Assembly (NCBI GenBank): GCA_016722285.1
Contig: JADKGI010000006.1
Coordinates: 124,001-188,000 of the forward strand
Length of the DNA: 64,000 nucleotides
Origin: Saprospiraceae bacterium
GTDB taxonomy: Bacteria > Bacteroidota > Bacteroidia > Chitinophagales > Saprospiraceae
Reading direction: 5' to 3'
The notes under the pieces were generated by a model. The model had not been told where the DNA came from and ran no database searches. It worked only from the letters and a program-made list of their open reading frames with translations. Below, in pieces: positions 30,975-40,644 of this stretch. The position numbers and the translations under genes are program-made. The first letter of the stretch is position 1, and each line of letters starts with the position of its first letter.

Positions 30975-30982
30975 TAGTTTTG
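30975..30982 (+). promoter_or_regulatory. -7 box for the sixA-like gene
   Basis: TAGTTTTG matches TAnnTTTG, about 40 bases upstream of the TTG start at 31022. The rest of 30777-31021 is AT-rich with nothing else recognised. Confidence 0.45.
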
Positions 30983-31021
30983 TAATATGAATATTTTAAG
31001 TACTTACAATAATTATAAGAA

Positions 31022-31516
31022 TTGAAAAAGATAATAATCGTCAGGCATGCAAAATCATCATGGGGTGATTTCGGACTTTCTGATTTCAACAGACCATTAG
31101 ATGCACGGGGTTTAAGAGATGCTCCTGAAATGGCTTCCAAACTTAAGAAACAAGGACACCGGCTTGATAAAATTATATCCAGCGATGCTTTGAGAGCCAA
31201 ATCGACAGCAAAATATTTTAGTGAAGAATTTAACGTCCCACTCTCAGAAATGCATAGTTTATATCATGGTGAACCCGATGATTACTTGAATATATTGGCA
31301 TCACTGGATGATCAGGTCGATTGTGTGGCCATGTTTGGGCACAATCCTGGCATCACCGAAATAACAAACATTATAAAAGCAGGTTGCACAACAAACATAC
31401 CTACATGCGGAATCATTATTTTAGAATACAATTCAAAATTATGGTTAGGAATTGATTGGTTCAAGATGAAAATGTTAGGAATTATGACTCCCAAAGGAAA
31501 TGGATATGCAAAATAA
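31022..31516 (+). CDS. SixA-like histidine phosphatase
   Basis: This 164-residue protein has the histidine phosphatase signature VRHAKSSW with the nucleophile His9 and a second catalytic His in FGHNPGITE. SixA acts on phosphohistidine in phosphorelays or the PTS; the substrate here is unknown. The start is a TTG. It overlaps the next gene by 17 bases, so both are translated from one message. Confidence 0.88.
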   Translation: MKKIIIVRHAKSSWGDFGLSDFNRPLDARGLRDAPEMASKLKKQGHRLDKIISSDALRAKSTAKYFSEEFNVPLSEMHSLYHGEPDDYLNILASLDDQVDCVAMFGHNPGITEITNIIKAGCTTNIPTCGIIILEYNSKLWLGIDWFKMKMLGIMTPKGNGYAK

Positions 31517-31871
31517 GAAATTTATTATGCTGATTGTAATAATATTCATTTCATGTCAAAGCGATAGTAAAAATGCAAATACATTAACATTAACCAATGA
31601 TGAGCTGGTTCAGGCTATGGTCGAAATGTACGCTGTCAATGCAGCATTAAATACGAATGATGCTTCTTTTAGAGACAGTACATCTCAAATTTATTATAAT
31701 AAAGTGGCAGATATTACTGGTAAACCATACAGTGTTATAAAGTCAGATTTTGAAAAGTTATTATTAATGCCCGATACTTTACTACTGATTCAGAGTAGGG
31801 CATTAGATACACTTCGTTCGCTAATGGAAAGAACTATGAAGTCACCTGCAATAAGCATAGGGATAAATTAA
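31500..31871 (+). CDS. DUF4296 lipoprotein
   Basis: This 123-residue protein carries a lipoprotein signal with a lipobox-like FISC followed by QSD, then a helical DUF4296 domain. The function is unknown; the family is confined mainly to Bacteroidota. It is co-transcribed with the upstream phosphatase gene. Confidence 0.82.
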   Translation: MDMQNKKFIMLIVIIFISCQSDSKNANTLTLTNDELVQAMVEMYAVNAALNTNDASFRDSTSQIYYNKVADITGKPYSVIKSDFEKLLLMPDTLLLIQSRALDTLRSLMERTMKSPAISIGIN

Positions 31872-31915
31872 CATTAAAATAATATTACTTTCAATCTTTA
31901 TACAGGGTTTGAAGG

Positions 31916-31923
31916 TATTTTTG
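31916..31923 (+). promoter_or_regulatory. -7 box for the response regulator gene
   Basis: TATTTTTG matches TAnnTTTG and lies only 20 bases before the ATG, implying a very short leader. Confidence 0.45.
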
Positions 31924-31942
31924 CAAAGCCAAAAGTATTAAA

Positions 31943-32632
31943 ATGTCTCCACGCAACAAAATCCTTATAGTTGATGATGAAGAAGATATCCTTGAAGTTT
32001 TAAAATATAACCTTGAAAAAGAAGGCTACATGGTTGAGACTGCTGGAGATGGAATTGCAGCCATAAAAAAGGCGCACATCTTTTTTCCAAATCTTATCAT
32101 TCTGGATATTATGATGCCAGGTATGGATGGTATTGAAGTGTGCCAAAAACTTCGAACAGATCCCAGATTTGAAGATACCATTATCGCTTTCCTTACAGCC
32201 CGAAGTGAAGCTTTTACACAAATAACAGCACTGGATTCAGGTGGTGATGATTTCATTAATAAACCTATCAAACCTAATGTTCTTAAATCAAGGATAAATG
32301 CCTTGTTCAGAAGACAGGCCCAGTCGGTGGGCAATGACAATGTTCGTAATATTGCTTCATTCGGAAAACTGGAAATTGACTTTGAGCAATTTAAAGTAAC
32401 CATCGATGGGAAAGATGTAGGGTTAGCCAAAAAAGAATTTGAGTTGCTATCATTGCTATCTTCAAAACAAGGAAAGGTATTTAAAAGATCAGAAATTCTT
32501 AATACTATATGGGGACATGAAGTCATTGTCGGGGATAGAACCATAGATGTCCATGTCAGGAAATTGAGGGAAAAAATTGGAGAAGATTACATATATACCA
32601 TGAAAGGTGTGGGATATAAATTTGAGTTTTGA
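31943..32632 (+). CDS. Two-component response regulator, PhoB/OmpR family
   Basis: The 229-residue protein has a receiver domain with the acidic pocket DDEED at 11-15 and phospho-acceptor Asp55 in ILDIMMPGMDG, the conserved Lys in INKPIK, and a winged-helix DNA-binding domain ending with GVGYKFEF. It overlaps the kinase gene by 4 bases, so it partners with it. Confidence 0.93.
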   Translation: MSPRNKILIVDDEEDILEVLKYNLEKEGYMVETAGDGIAAIKKAHIFFPNLIILDIMMPGMDGIEVCQKLRTDPRFEDTIIAFLTARSEAFTQITALDSGGDDFINKPIKPNVLKSRINALFRRQAQSVGNDNVRNIASFGKLEIDFEQFKVTIDGKDVGLAKKEFELLSLLSSKQGKVFKRSEILNTIWGHEVIVGDRTIDVHVRKLREKIGEDYIYTMKGVGYKFEF

Positions 32633-33660
32633 AATTGTATAAAAACATTAATATAAGACAAATCACCATTTTGATTACTGTCATTGTTTCAGTACTCAGC
32701 TTCCTCATCATTTTTATTTTCTGGAATTATCTTACTGAAGTCTGGCGATTAATAGTTTTGATCCCACTGATTGCACTGAATTTTCTTATAGTCAGGTTCT
32801 TTATTGAAAAATATGTTTTTCGCAAAGTGAAACTCATTTATAAACTTATTTATGACTCAAAAAAAGATAAAATATCAGACGATATCAGCAAAGAAAGCCT
32901 TGAGGACGTGAATAAGAGGGTAATTGAATGGGCTGAAAACACAAAAAAAGAACTGGCAACACTAAAATCTCTGGAAGAATACAGAAAGAACTATGTAGGA
33001 AATATCTCTCACGAATTAAAAACACCGATTTTTTCAATTCAGGCATATCTTTATACACTTTTGGATGGTGGGTTGTATGATGAGAAAATAAACAAAGACT
33101 ATTTGAAAAGGGCAGTGGATAACACAGTCCGGCTTCAGAATATCGTAGAAGACCTGGATACCATCACAAAACTTGAATCGGGTCAGGTACAAATGGACTT
33201 CAGAAGGTTTGATATCAGGGAACTTGTCGAAGATATATTTAAGGATTTGAAATCAATGGCGAGAAAAAAGAAAGTCAGTCTGAAATTTAAGGAAGGGACA
33301 TCAAAGCCGTTTTTTGTTTTGGCTGATCGCGACTCTATCAGGCAGGTTTTAACTAATCTTATAGTGAACTCAATAAAGTACGGGAAAGACGGAAGCACAA
33401 TTAAATTGTCTTTTTATGATACAGAATCAGAAATACTAACTGAAGTTTCTGATAATGGGCTTGGTATTGAAGAAAAACATTTGAAACATGTATTTGACAG
33501 ATTCTACAGAGTTGATTCGAGTCGTAGCCGAAAACAGGGTGGTTCAGGATTAGGCTTGTCGATTGTAAAGCATATAATAGAAGCACACGACCAGACCATA
33601 AATGTCAGATCAACAATAAATATTGGATCCACTTTCGGTTTTACACTCAAAAAAGCCTAA
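32629..33660 (+). CDS. Sensor histidine kinase, PhoR-like
   Basis: The 343-residue protein has two N-terminal membrane helices with almost no periplasmic loop between them (about residues 10-30 and 36-60), a HisKA domain with the phospho-acceptor His128 in NISHELKTPIF, and a HATPase domain with N box, G1 (DNGLGIEEKH) and G2 (GGSGLGLSIVKHII). The lack of a sensor domain suggests it reads a membrane or partner signal, as for PhoR with the Pst system. The start is TTG, overlapping the regulator stop. Confidence 0.93.
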   Translation: MKLYKNINIRQITILITVIVSVLSFLIIFIFWNYLTEVWRLIVLIPLIALNFLIVRFFIEKYVFRKVKLIYKLIYDSKKDKISDDISKESLEDVNKRVIEWAENTKKELATLKSLEEYRKNYVGNISHELKTPIFSIQAYLYTLLDGGLYDEKINKDYLKRAVDNTVRLQNIVEDLDTITKLESGQVQMDFRRFDIRELVEDIFKDLKSMARKKKVSLKFKEGTSKPFFVLADRDSIRQVLTNLIVNSIKYGKDGSTIKLSFYDTESEILTEVSDNGLGIEEKHLKHVFDRFYRVDSSRSRKQGGSGLGLSIVKHIIEAHDQTINVRSTINIGSTFGFTLKKA

Positions 33661-33976
33661 GAGTCCTTCAAATAAAATAGTTCAATTGACTTTATATATG
33701 TCATGCTATATAGTTGGAATTACAAAATAGATATACACCTAAATATTACCCGATCGGGGCCTGAATATAGGTAATCAATGGATTAACTGTGGCAAAAGTG
33801 AGATAACGTATCAGCTTGAGGGAAAGTTTTGCCAAAAAAGCAAAAATTGCATCAATAATAATGCGCACCTGTTCAGTAAACAAAATCAAGGAGTCTAATA
33901 ACATAAATTGAACAATTTGCTATCATTCAATCAACTATCTTACGTCTTAATCAGCTAAAAGAGTGTATAAATATAT
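33661..33976. other. Intergenic region downstream of the histidine kinase
   Basis: No gene is seen. A 10-bp perfect palindrome CCCGATCGGG stands out at 33749-33758 in AT-rich DNA. No T run follows it, so it is not a standard terminator. Confidence 0.4.
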
Positions 33977-34012
33977 AAGAGCCATTCACATTGGTGTTTG
34001 TAAATGGCTCTT
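33977..34012 (-). terminator. Terminator between convergent kinase and TlpA-like genes
   Basis: AAGAGCCATT (33977-33986) pairs with AATGGCTCTT (34003-34012) over a 16-base loop. It lies 24 bases past the stop of the minus-strand thioredoxin gene and could also stop plus-strand transcription. Confidence 0.65.
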
Positions 34013-34035
34013 TAAATGGTGTTTAATTTATTTTT

Positions 34036-35145
34036 TTAGAGGAATTTTTGAAGTTGCTCTTCCAGATTTGTCCTTGGATTTATGGCAACAATATTACCAT
34101 CACGGCCGACCAGGAAAGTCTGGGGAATGCTTCTTACACCATAAATACCGGCGGGGGCACATTCCCATTTTTTCAGATCTGAAACATGACCATCCCAGGC
34201 TAATTGATCCTGTTCTATGGCACCTATCCATCTGGCTTTGGTGGCGTCCGTCTGTTCCTTCAATTGTGCCGGGTCTGTAAATCTTTGGGCTGTTCTGCTA
34301 TCGATTCCATCCAGAGACACGCTGAATATTTCAAAGCCTTTTTTCTTATATTTATGGTAAACTTCAACAACATGTGGGTTTTCTTTCCTGCAAGGCCCGC
34401 ACCATGAAGCCCAAAAATCAATTAATACAACTTTGCCTTTATAACTGGAAAGTTTTCTGATCTTACCATCAGGACCAGGTAAGGCAATTTCAGGTGCAGG
34501 TTCCCCAACCTTAATTTTTGCTGCTGCAGTTTCCATAGTGACTTGCTGTTCTATTTGACTAATTATCATCGAATACTCGCTGGCAATACTTGATGATGGG
34601 TCCTGAGCAGTCAATCTTGCCGAAACTTCTTTGTGAAGATCCAAAAATTCAGGTCTAAGTGTAAACAGACGTACTGCAAGTTGATAAGCTACCAATGGTT
34701 CAGCAGTTTTGGCTGTATAAGTTGTTAATGCCGGTACATCCATTTTCTGTTCAATATAACTTCTCACGGTCTGAATATAATTTTCTGTAAGGGGAGATCC
34801 AGTTAGTTTGTATCCAAATTCATTCAGATCAGCGAGTTTTCCGGTAATATTAATAGTTTTTTCACTTCCATCAGAAATAATATCAGCTATCTGTTCCCCA
34901 ATTCGGAGCCGGTAAATTCCTTTTTTCAATCCATCAGGAAGAGACAATTTGAATTTTCCATCAGCGCCGATTGTCGCTTGCAATAAGATATTGCTCTGTT
35001 GGGTAAGAGTTACATTATCCAGATATATTGTCATATTTTCAGCACCTGTCAAAGTGCCGGCTATCTCGGTCTCTTTGCTGGGAGTACACGCGAGAAACAG
35101 AATCATAGAAAACAAAATCAAATTAAATTGCTTTATTAAGTGCAT
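34036..35145 (-). CDS. TlpA-like thioredoxin-fold lipoprotein (DUF4369 + AhpC/TSA)
   Basis: The 369-residue protein has a lipoprotein signal (FLACTPSK), an N-terminal DUF4369 beta domain (about 28-125), a helical linker and a C-terminal thioredoxin-fold domain with active site WASWCGPCRKE and the cis-Pro segment SIPQTFLV. It probably reduces disulfides in periplasmic or outer-membrane proteins. Confidence 0.9.
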   Translation of the reverse strand: MHLIKQFNLILFSMILFLACTPSKETEIAGTLTGAENMTIYLDNVTLTQQSNILLQATIGADGKFKLSLPDGLKKGIYRLRIGEQIADIISDGSEKTINITGKLADLNEFGYKLTGSPLTENYIQTVRSYIEQKMDVPALTTYTAKTAEPLVAYQLAVRLFTLRPEFLDLHKEVSARLTAQDPSSSIASEYSMIISQIEQQVTMETAAAKIKVGEPAPEIALPGPDGKIRKLSSYKGKVVLIDFWASWCGPCRKENPHVVEVYHKYKKKGFEIFSVSLDGIDSRTAQRFTDPAQLKEQTDATKARWIGAIEQDQLAWDGHVSDLKKWECAPAGIYGVRSIPQTFLVGRDGNIVAINPRTNLEEQLQKFL

Positions 35146-35355
35146 ATTAAATAGTTTAAATTTTTTAAATGTAATGAGAAATACTTTATGAAAGTAATTG
35201 GTTAGGTATGATCATTATTTTAAGCACAAAAATATGCTTTAAACCAAATAAAAGCACATCTTGTTGTTTCCAATTAGTCGATAAATATAATGTTTGTGAA
35301 ATAATTAACAAAAATCATACGCGATTTTACCAAGTGAGACTGATATAGTGAAAAG

Positions 35356-37658
35356 TTAAATTTTAATCACTTTGGCAATTTGGCTCCGTCCATCAGATAT
35401 AATCTTAATAAAATAAATACCGGAGTGTCCATTAATCTCAACGCTTCCACTCATTTGATGGAAAGGTATTTTTTTTCCTGTAATATCAATTATATCAGTG
35501 ATCTGAGCTTCAGCATCGTTTATTCTGAAGAATCCACTGCCTGGATTTGGGGTGAATTTTATTTCCTTTTCAGTAGGATGAAAGTAATCTAATTGGATAG
35601 TCTGGGTTCTATATTCAGCAAGTAATACTTTTGATTCATTTTTCCAAATCAAACCAGGTAATTTTTCATTTGCTGAGCTTACTATCGTAAATAATGGGAA
35701 CTCATCAGACACATCCATATCTTGCAACACTACAAATCTTAAGACATTTGTGACCGGATCAATGGACATATTACCAGGGCTTATATCAAAATAATCAGAT
35801 TGTACTTCAATATTTTTAACATTTTTTGGGAGCTCAATACTAATCTGAATTCCAGATATTAATACTTTAGCTATGGTATAATACGAAAACCCTGACATGT
35901 GAGGTCTCTCTTCAATTATTAATTTAGACCGTACAGTACTGATTTTGTTATTTGCATCAGTGATATCGCCTGGATATATTGCTTTAAATCTTAATTGACC
36001 CGAGAGTTCTTTTATCCCAATTTCATCTCTTAGTTTTTTCAGGTCGGAAACTGAATTAAATGATGAATCCGAATTATAAATAAATTGCCATTTATTTCCT
36101 GAATTTTGATCAGGATTGATAATGTTTTTTTTGATTAATGACAGATCACTTATTTTTATTTTTTTATCTCCGTCTGCATCAGCAGCTACCCATTGGAATT
36201 TTTCAAGTTTCTTTAGGCCAAATATGTAGTCCTGTAATAATTTGAGGTCTGCAATATCCACTCTACCCTCCATCCTTTTTGAATATTCGCAAGTGATCAT
36301 ATAATCATCAAAGATGGCAATATTGCTTCAGTTAAACTCCCTCTGTTGTCAGAAATGGTTGTTATCTTTTGTTCATTTGGCCGCTTGAGTATCATATTGA
36401 CATCTTTCAGAGGAGAATTGTTAGCTTCTGTGACTGAACCATTTAGACTGCGCCCGCCAAAACAAGACCCATTGTCAAACACAAGCATAAAAACATCTAT
36501 TTTCTCATAATTTCCTGCTTTATCAAAAATGTGGATGGTAAAAAACTGAAACCCTGCATTTGTACAGTCAACAACCCGAACAGAATCGCTGATATCAGGA
36601 GAATAAGAAAATTTAATGTCCTTTTGGGCTGTACAATTGTCATAAGATCCTGCATCAAAAATTCTGGCTGGTATTCTTAGTCCTGTTTCATCAGCTTGAA
36701 AAGCTGCGGTAATAAAATCGATAATATAAGGTGTAGGTGGACTTGTATCTTTAGTCTCAATTAAACTGAGGCATGAACTGAAATTACTGCATTGATCTCT
36801 CACCGTCCATTTTACTTTATGAATGCCGGGACCTACCCGAATTGGCAGAGTGATAGTAATCTCCTTACCATTTGCCACAGGGTCAATCCTGAATTCATCT
36901 TGTTCTGTAAATCCATATTTGTAATCAACGGTACCATCACCCCATAAATCAATTTCAACAATCCAACTTAATAATTGAGATGGGCAGTTATTGTCATCAG
37001 TTGCTGCGTTATGTAAGGTTATTGATGTTTTACAATCACTTCCAAGGCCAATGAGTTTGTTTGAACAGTCAGCAATGACAGGTGGGTTTTTCTCTTCAAT
37101 TTTAATAATCTGAGTATGCGTCCAGACTCCGGTACCAAAAGAACTCCCATTGTATTCGCACCAATTGATGACGGTGAATTTTCTCAAAATTTTATAACAA
37201 GCATCACCGCTTACTTCAAATTTTGAATCAGTTACATTATATCCGATTACATCACATGAGCCAGATATCCATGTAGGTTTTTCGAATCCAATGGCGTCTT
37301 TGCAATTATACGATGTATCCCTTGGGAAAGATATTTCGATGGGTGACCCATTTCCTTGTATATTAATGACCTGGTTACAGTTTTCTTCTACTCCTGGCTG
37401 AAAAATGCCGTCCAAATTCGTATCAATATACCACAAACGATTTATGGTTCCTATGTTACACCGATTTAAGGATTTTATATCTTCGTATCTTACCAAAGAT
37501 GATGTATTACCAGTTGAAGTGGCTCTTCCTGTTAGATTAAGATTATTTATATCATCAAAACAAGATAGAGTTAATGAAGTCGGACAGATAATTCCAGCCC
37601 GCAGAGAAGGAGCTATAAAGATTAAAATAATCAAGATTCCAAAATAAGATCTTGTCAT
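35356..37658 (-). CDS. T9SS surface protein with dockerin-like domain (one frameshift)
   Basis: This is a paralogue of the protein at 1-5123. It has a signal peptide (ending APSLRAG), cysteine-rich beta modules including CDVIGYNVTDS and DLWGDGTVDYKYG (the larger paralogue has CDVIGVNTAVE and DAWGDGTWDYAYS), a carboxypeptidase-regulatory-like segment, a dockerin-like pair of calcium loops (DADGDKKIKISDLSL) and a T9SS sorting domain (FTPNPGSGFFRI to IAKVIKI). Fragments 36297-37658 and 35356-36300 join if one T (plus strand) is restored near 36324, giving TEANIAIFDDYMITCEYSK. Joined length is about 767 residues. Confidence 0.85.
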
Positions 37659-37697
37659 GTAAATATGTAGTAACTAAAGTTAAAAATGATATTAATG

Positions 37698-37739
37698 CAA
37701 ATATACATTAAATGACTAAAAAGAGTCAGATTTAGTCAT
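37698..37739 (-). promoter_or_regulatory. Promoter box with adjacent inverted repeat between divergent T9SS genes
   Basis: TATATTTG (37705-37698, minus strand) matches the -7 consensus for the minus-strand T9SS gene starting at 37658. Directly upstream, ATGACTAAA (37712-37720) and TTTAGTCAT (37731-37739) form a perfect 9-bp inverted repeat with 10-base spacer, placed across the -33 region. It could be an operator, and may also serve the divergent gene at 37860. Confidence 0.45.
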
Positions 37740-37859
37740 CGAAAATAGCTGGATGGCGATTAAGGACTTTTCTAACTTCCGCAAAATTTAATTTAAATCC
37801 CCAAATAGGGTGCAATAAGTACATAATACTTTTAAATTGCACACCAATTTCTAATATTT

Positions 37860-40090
37860 ATGAATTTTTCAAGACTTGGACTGCTATGGTTTCTGATCTT
37901 CATATATTACCCATGTTCAAGTCAATGCATTATAAATGATTTTAAAATAATTGCCGGACCTTGTAATCAAAGAGGGCAGTTCTATATCACCATTGATTTA
38001 AATTCAAATGAAAATTTTCAGAGGTTTAATGTAATCGGCAACGGTATAAATTATGGGACTTTCAGTTATTCTACATTACCCATAAAAATTGGACCACTGA
38101 AGGCTGATTGCATCACAGACTACGAATTTTTAATAAGAGATTCACTAATTGCAAACTGTCAGTTGTATAAAAAAATCGGAACTTTTTGTTGTGATGACCT
38201 ATGTAAAATAAGGATAAGCGATATATCTGCCACTAATTGCGAAAATGGTAAATATGGTTTGGGTCTGAACTTTGAAAATATTTCTTTTGGCGGACAATTT
38301 GATATATATAATAATAGTAAAAAGCTGGGCTCATATCCCGTTGCTGACTTGCCCATCAGCCTGAATAATATAGAATCAAACTTAAATGAAACATTCAATC
38401 AGATTTCAGTATGCGCCGTAAATGAGAAAGTCTGCTGTGATACCGTCATGCTGGCAAACCCATGCATTTGTACAATTGCGAACTTGAGAGGACAAATAAT
38501 AAACTGTAATGATAAGTCTGAAGAGTTCAGTGTTAAAATCAACCTAGACTACCACGGAACTTCTGATAGCTTCAGAGTTGGCGTAATTTAACCAATTATG
38601 GTACATTTGCTTATAAGGACTTGCCTATTATCATCAAGGATCTGCCATTCAGCAATGATATGGAATATGAATTTCTGGTCATAGATAATGGTGACCCATT
38701 TTGTTTCAGTTCATTTGAACAGGGCACCGTGAATGGCTGTAATTTTAATTGTAATCTTGAAAAACTTGAAGTACGTCCTGAAATTTGCGATAGCAATCAT
38801 GCTTTAGTTAGTCTGACATTTTTATCAATAAATCCGGGAGTAAACGGGTTTAGCATATTTGTAAATAGTGAGAATAAAGGTCAATATCAATATGGAAATA
38901 AAGATTATTTAATAAAATTACCTAAAATTGATTGCCTGAACCAATATAGTTTTACGATTTCTGACAGGGACATCAGCGATTGCAGGCTTGATACTTTAGT
39001 TAGTTTTAAAGAGTGCTGCACTCAAAAATGTAAAATATCAGATGTTGCTATTAGTGAACAATGTGTCAATAACAACCTACAGTCTGTTGGTATCAATTTT
39101 AATCACGTTGGGGTATCAGATTCATTTGCTTTGACAGTAAATGATATTAAGGTAAGCAATTACAGTTATTCTGATTTGCCCGTTAGCATTACAAATCTAA
39201 ATTATTCACAACAAGATGTTTCGATTAGAATTAGTGATACTTATTCTGATCATTGCGCAATAGAAATTCCTTATACAATTTTATGTCATCCGCCTCCAGT
39301 CTGCAGCATTTCAGAATTTAATGTTGTGCCGGGAGAATGTAACAATGAAGGCAAATTTACCAGTAAATTAGAATTCATAGCTAAAAATGCTGTCTCCCCG
39401 TTGTTTCAGTTAAAAATAAATGGGCTAACCGCAGACACCGTCACATATGGAGACAGTTTATATAAGATATTTCCTCTGATCGGAGATTGTATAACCCCAT
39501 ATACCTTTTCATTATTTAGTGTTCAGGATAGCTTGTGCCAGGCTCATTTTGAATTAGCTGATATAATCTGTTGCCGGGCATGTAAGTTAAGTGAACCTGT
39601 AATTTCATACCTGCCCTGTATTGATGGTAAATATGACTTAAAACTCGATTTTAAATACAAAGGAACAAATGAGCTTTTTGACATAAAAATAAATAACAGG
39701 ATTATCGGGACGTACAGATATTCAGATTTGCCCATTATTATTCATGGAATTGATACAAATACTGAAGTAAATTTAAACATTGAAGATACACAAAACAAGA
39801 TCTGTTTTCTGGAAATAATATTGAATGGTAAACCATGTCCTCCCGCAACAAATGACCTGATATCAAAACATATGCCGGTATATAGCAGTCAGGATAAGGT
39901 GTTTATTCAATTGGGCAACTTTACATATCAGGTACGAATTCTTGCCTTTGATATCACTGGCAGAATCATATATCAGGCAGATGTGTCACAGGACTCACAG
40001 ATAGACATCAGCACCTGGCCAAGAGGAATGTATTTTATTGATATCGTTGGAAAGGAGACGAAGTTTCGTCAGAGAGTAATGAAACTATAG
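37860..40090 (+). CDS. T9SS surface protein with seven cysteine-rich repeats (one frameshift)
   Basis: This protein of about 743 residues has a signal peptide, seven tandem repeats of roughly 90-110 residues, and a T9SS sorting domain (VRILAFDITGRIIYQ to FRQRVMKL). Each repeat begins with C-x-I or similar, has a second Cys near residue 12, a central Y-S-x-LP-I-x-I stretch (TFSYSTLPIKI, TFAYKDLPIII, NYSYSDLPVSI, TYRYSDLPIII) and a closing CC or C pair. Fragments 37860-38591 and 38621-40090 join by one base near 38583, giving SFRVGRNLTNYGTFAYKDL inside repeat three. I do not recognise the repeat family. It is divergent from the dockerin-bearing T9SS gene. Confidence 0.8.
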
Positions 40091-40127
40091 TTAGGCTGAG
40101 CAGACAATAACTTAGATAAGGGCTAAA

Positions 40128-40162
40128 ATAAAAAAAGCCCGTGTAAGACGAAAAACACGGGC
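40128..40162 (-). terminator. Minus-strand terminator hairpin, copy B of a duplicated element
   Basis: GCCCGTGT (40137-40144) pairs with ACACGGGC (40155-40162). On the minus strand the stem is followed by TTTTTTT (40136-40130); the plus strand has no T run after it. It is preceded on the minus strand by the motif at 40169-40187, which also precedes copy A. Confidence 0.7.
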
Positions 40163-40168
40163 ATTACT

Positions 40169-40187
40169 CAATTTAATAACCAAAACT
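40169..40187 (-). repeat. 19-nt conserved motif, copy B
   Basis: The 19 bases CAATTTAATAACCAAAACT (plus strand) are identical to 40358-40376. Copy B lies 6 bases from its hairpin. No perfect -7 box is found at the same distance upstream on the minus strand. Confidence 0.7.
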
Positions 40188-40315
40188 CATATACTCTTTA
40201 TATTTCAAATACCATGCCAAATATTTTTACATGTTTTAATATGACAATATGTATTGAATACTTTATTTGCTGGCTCTGAATTACAATATTTGGGTAGTTT
40301 TGTCGCATTTAGGAA

Positions 40316-40379
40316 AAAAAAGTGCTCGTGACTTTTCACGAGCAACTACGAATTTTACAATTTAATAACCAAAACTTAC
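40316..40379 (-). ncRNA. Candidate small RNA of about 64 nt, copy A (promoter, motif, terminator)
   Basis: On the minus strand a perfect -7 box TATCTTTG lies at 40393-40386. The 19-nt motif shared with copy B follows at 40376-40358, then an 8-bp stem GCTCGTGA-AAAG-TCACGAGC (40343-40324), then ACTTTTTTTT. The order promoter, conserved leader, terminator suggests a short independent transcript. No open reading frame fits inside. It could instead be one of two tandem terminators for the upstream histone-deacetylase-family gene, whose stop is at 40645. Confidence 0.45.
40358..40376 (-). repeat. 19-nt conserved motif, copy A
   Basis: Identical to 40169-40187. In both copies it is next to a stable hairpin with the poly-U side on the minus strand, but the two stems differ in sequence, which argues for conserved structure rather than a recent simple duplication. 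Confidence 0.7.
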
Positions 40380-40385
40380 ACAATG

Positions 40386-40393
40386 CAAAGATA
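40386..40393 (-). promoter_or_regulatory. -7 box upstream of small-RNA copy A
   Basis: TATCTTTG on the minus strand matches TAnnTTTG exactly and lies 9 bases before the conserved motif. The neighbouring 40394-40644 is very AT-rich with no gene seen. Confidence 0.45.
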
Positions 40394-40644
40394 TAACATA
40401 TTATTAATATTATGTATATATAATGTGTTATTTTTTAAAAAATTATTATATATTTTATTTATAATGTATAATATTCTGTAAATAAGTGTTGTATATATTT
40501 AATTAACTATATATAAAATTATTTTATTTTATATTAATCGTTGATTTTCAATTAATTTAGTTTTTTAGTTATACTTATTGTAAGTTTTGGACCATGAAAT
40601 ATTCTTTATTTTACTGCCAAAATTAGGATTTTTATAAAGTACAA

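Noticed and set aside
33749..33758. CCCGATCGGG palindrome as operator
   Set aside because: It lies downstream of convergent genes with no promoter nearby; chance cannot be excluded.
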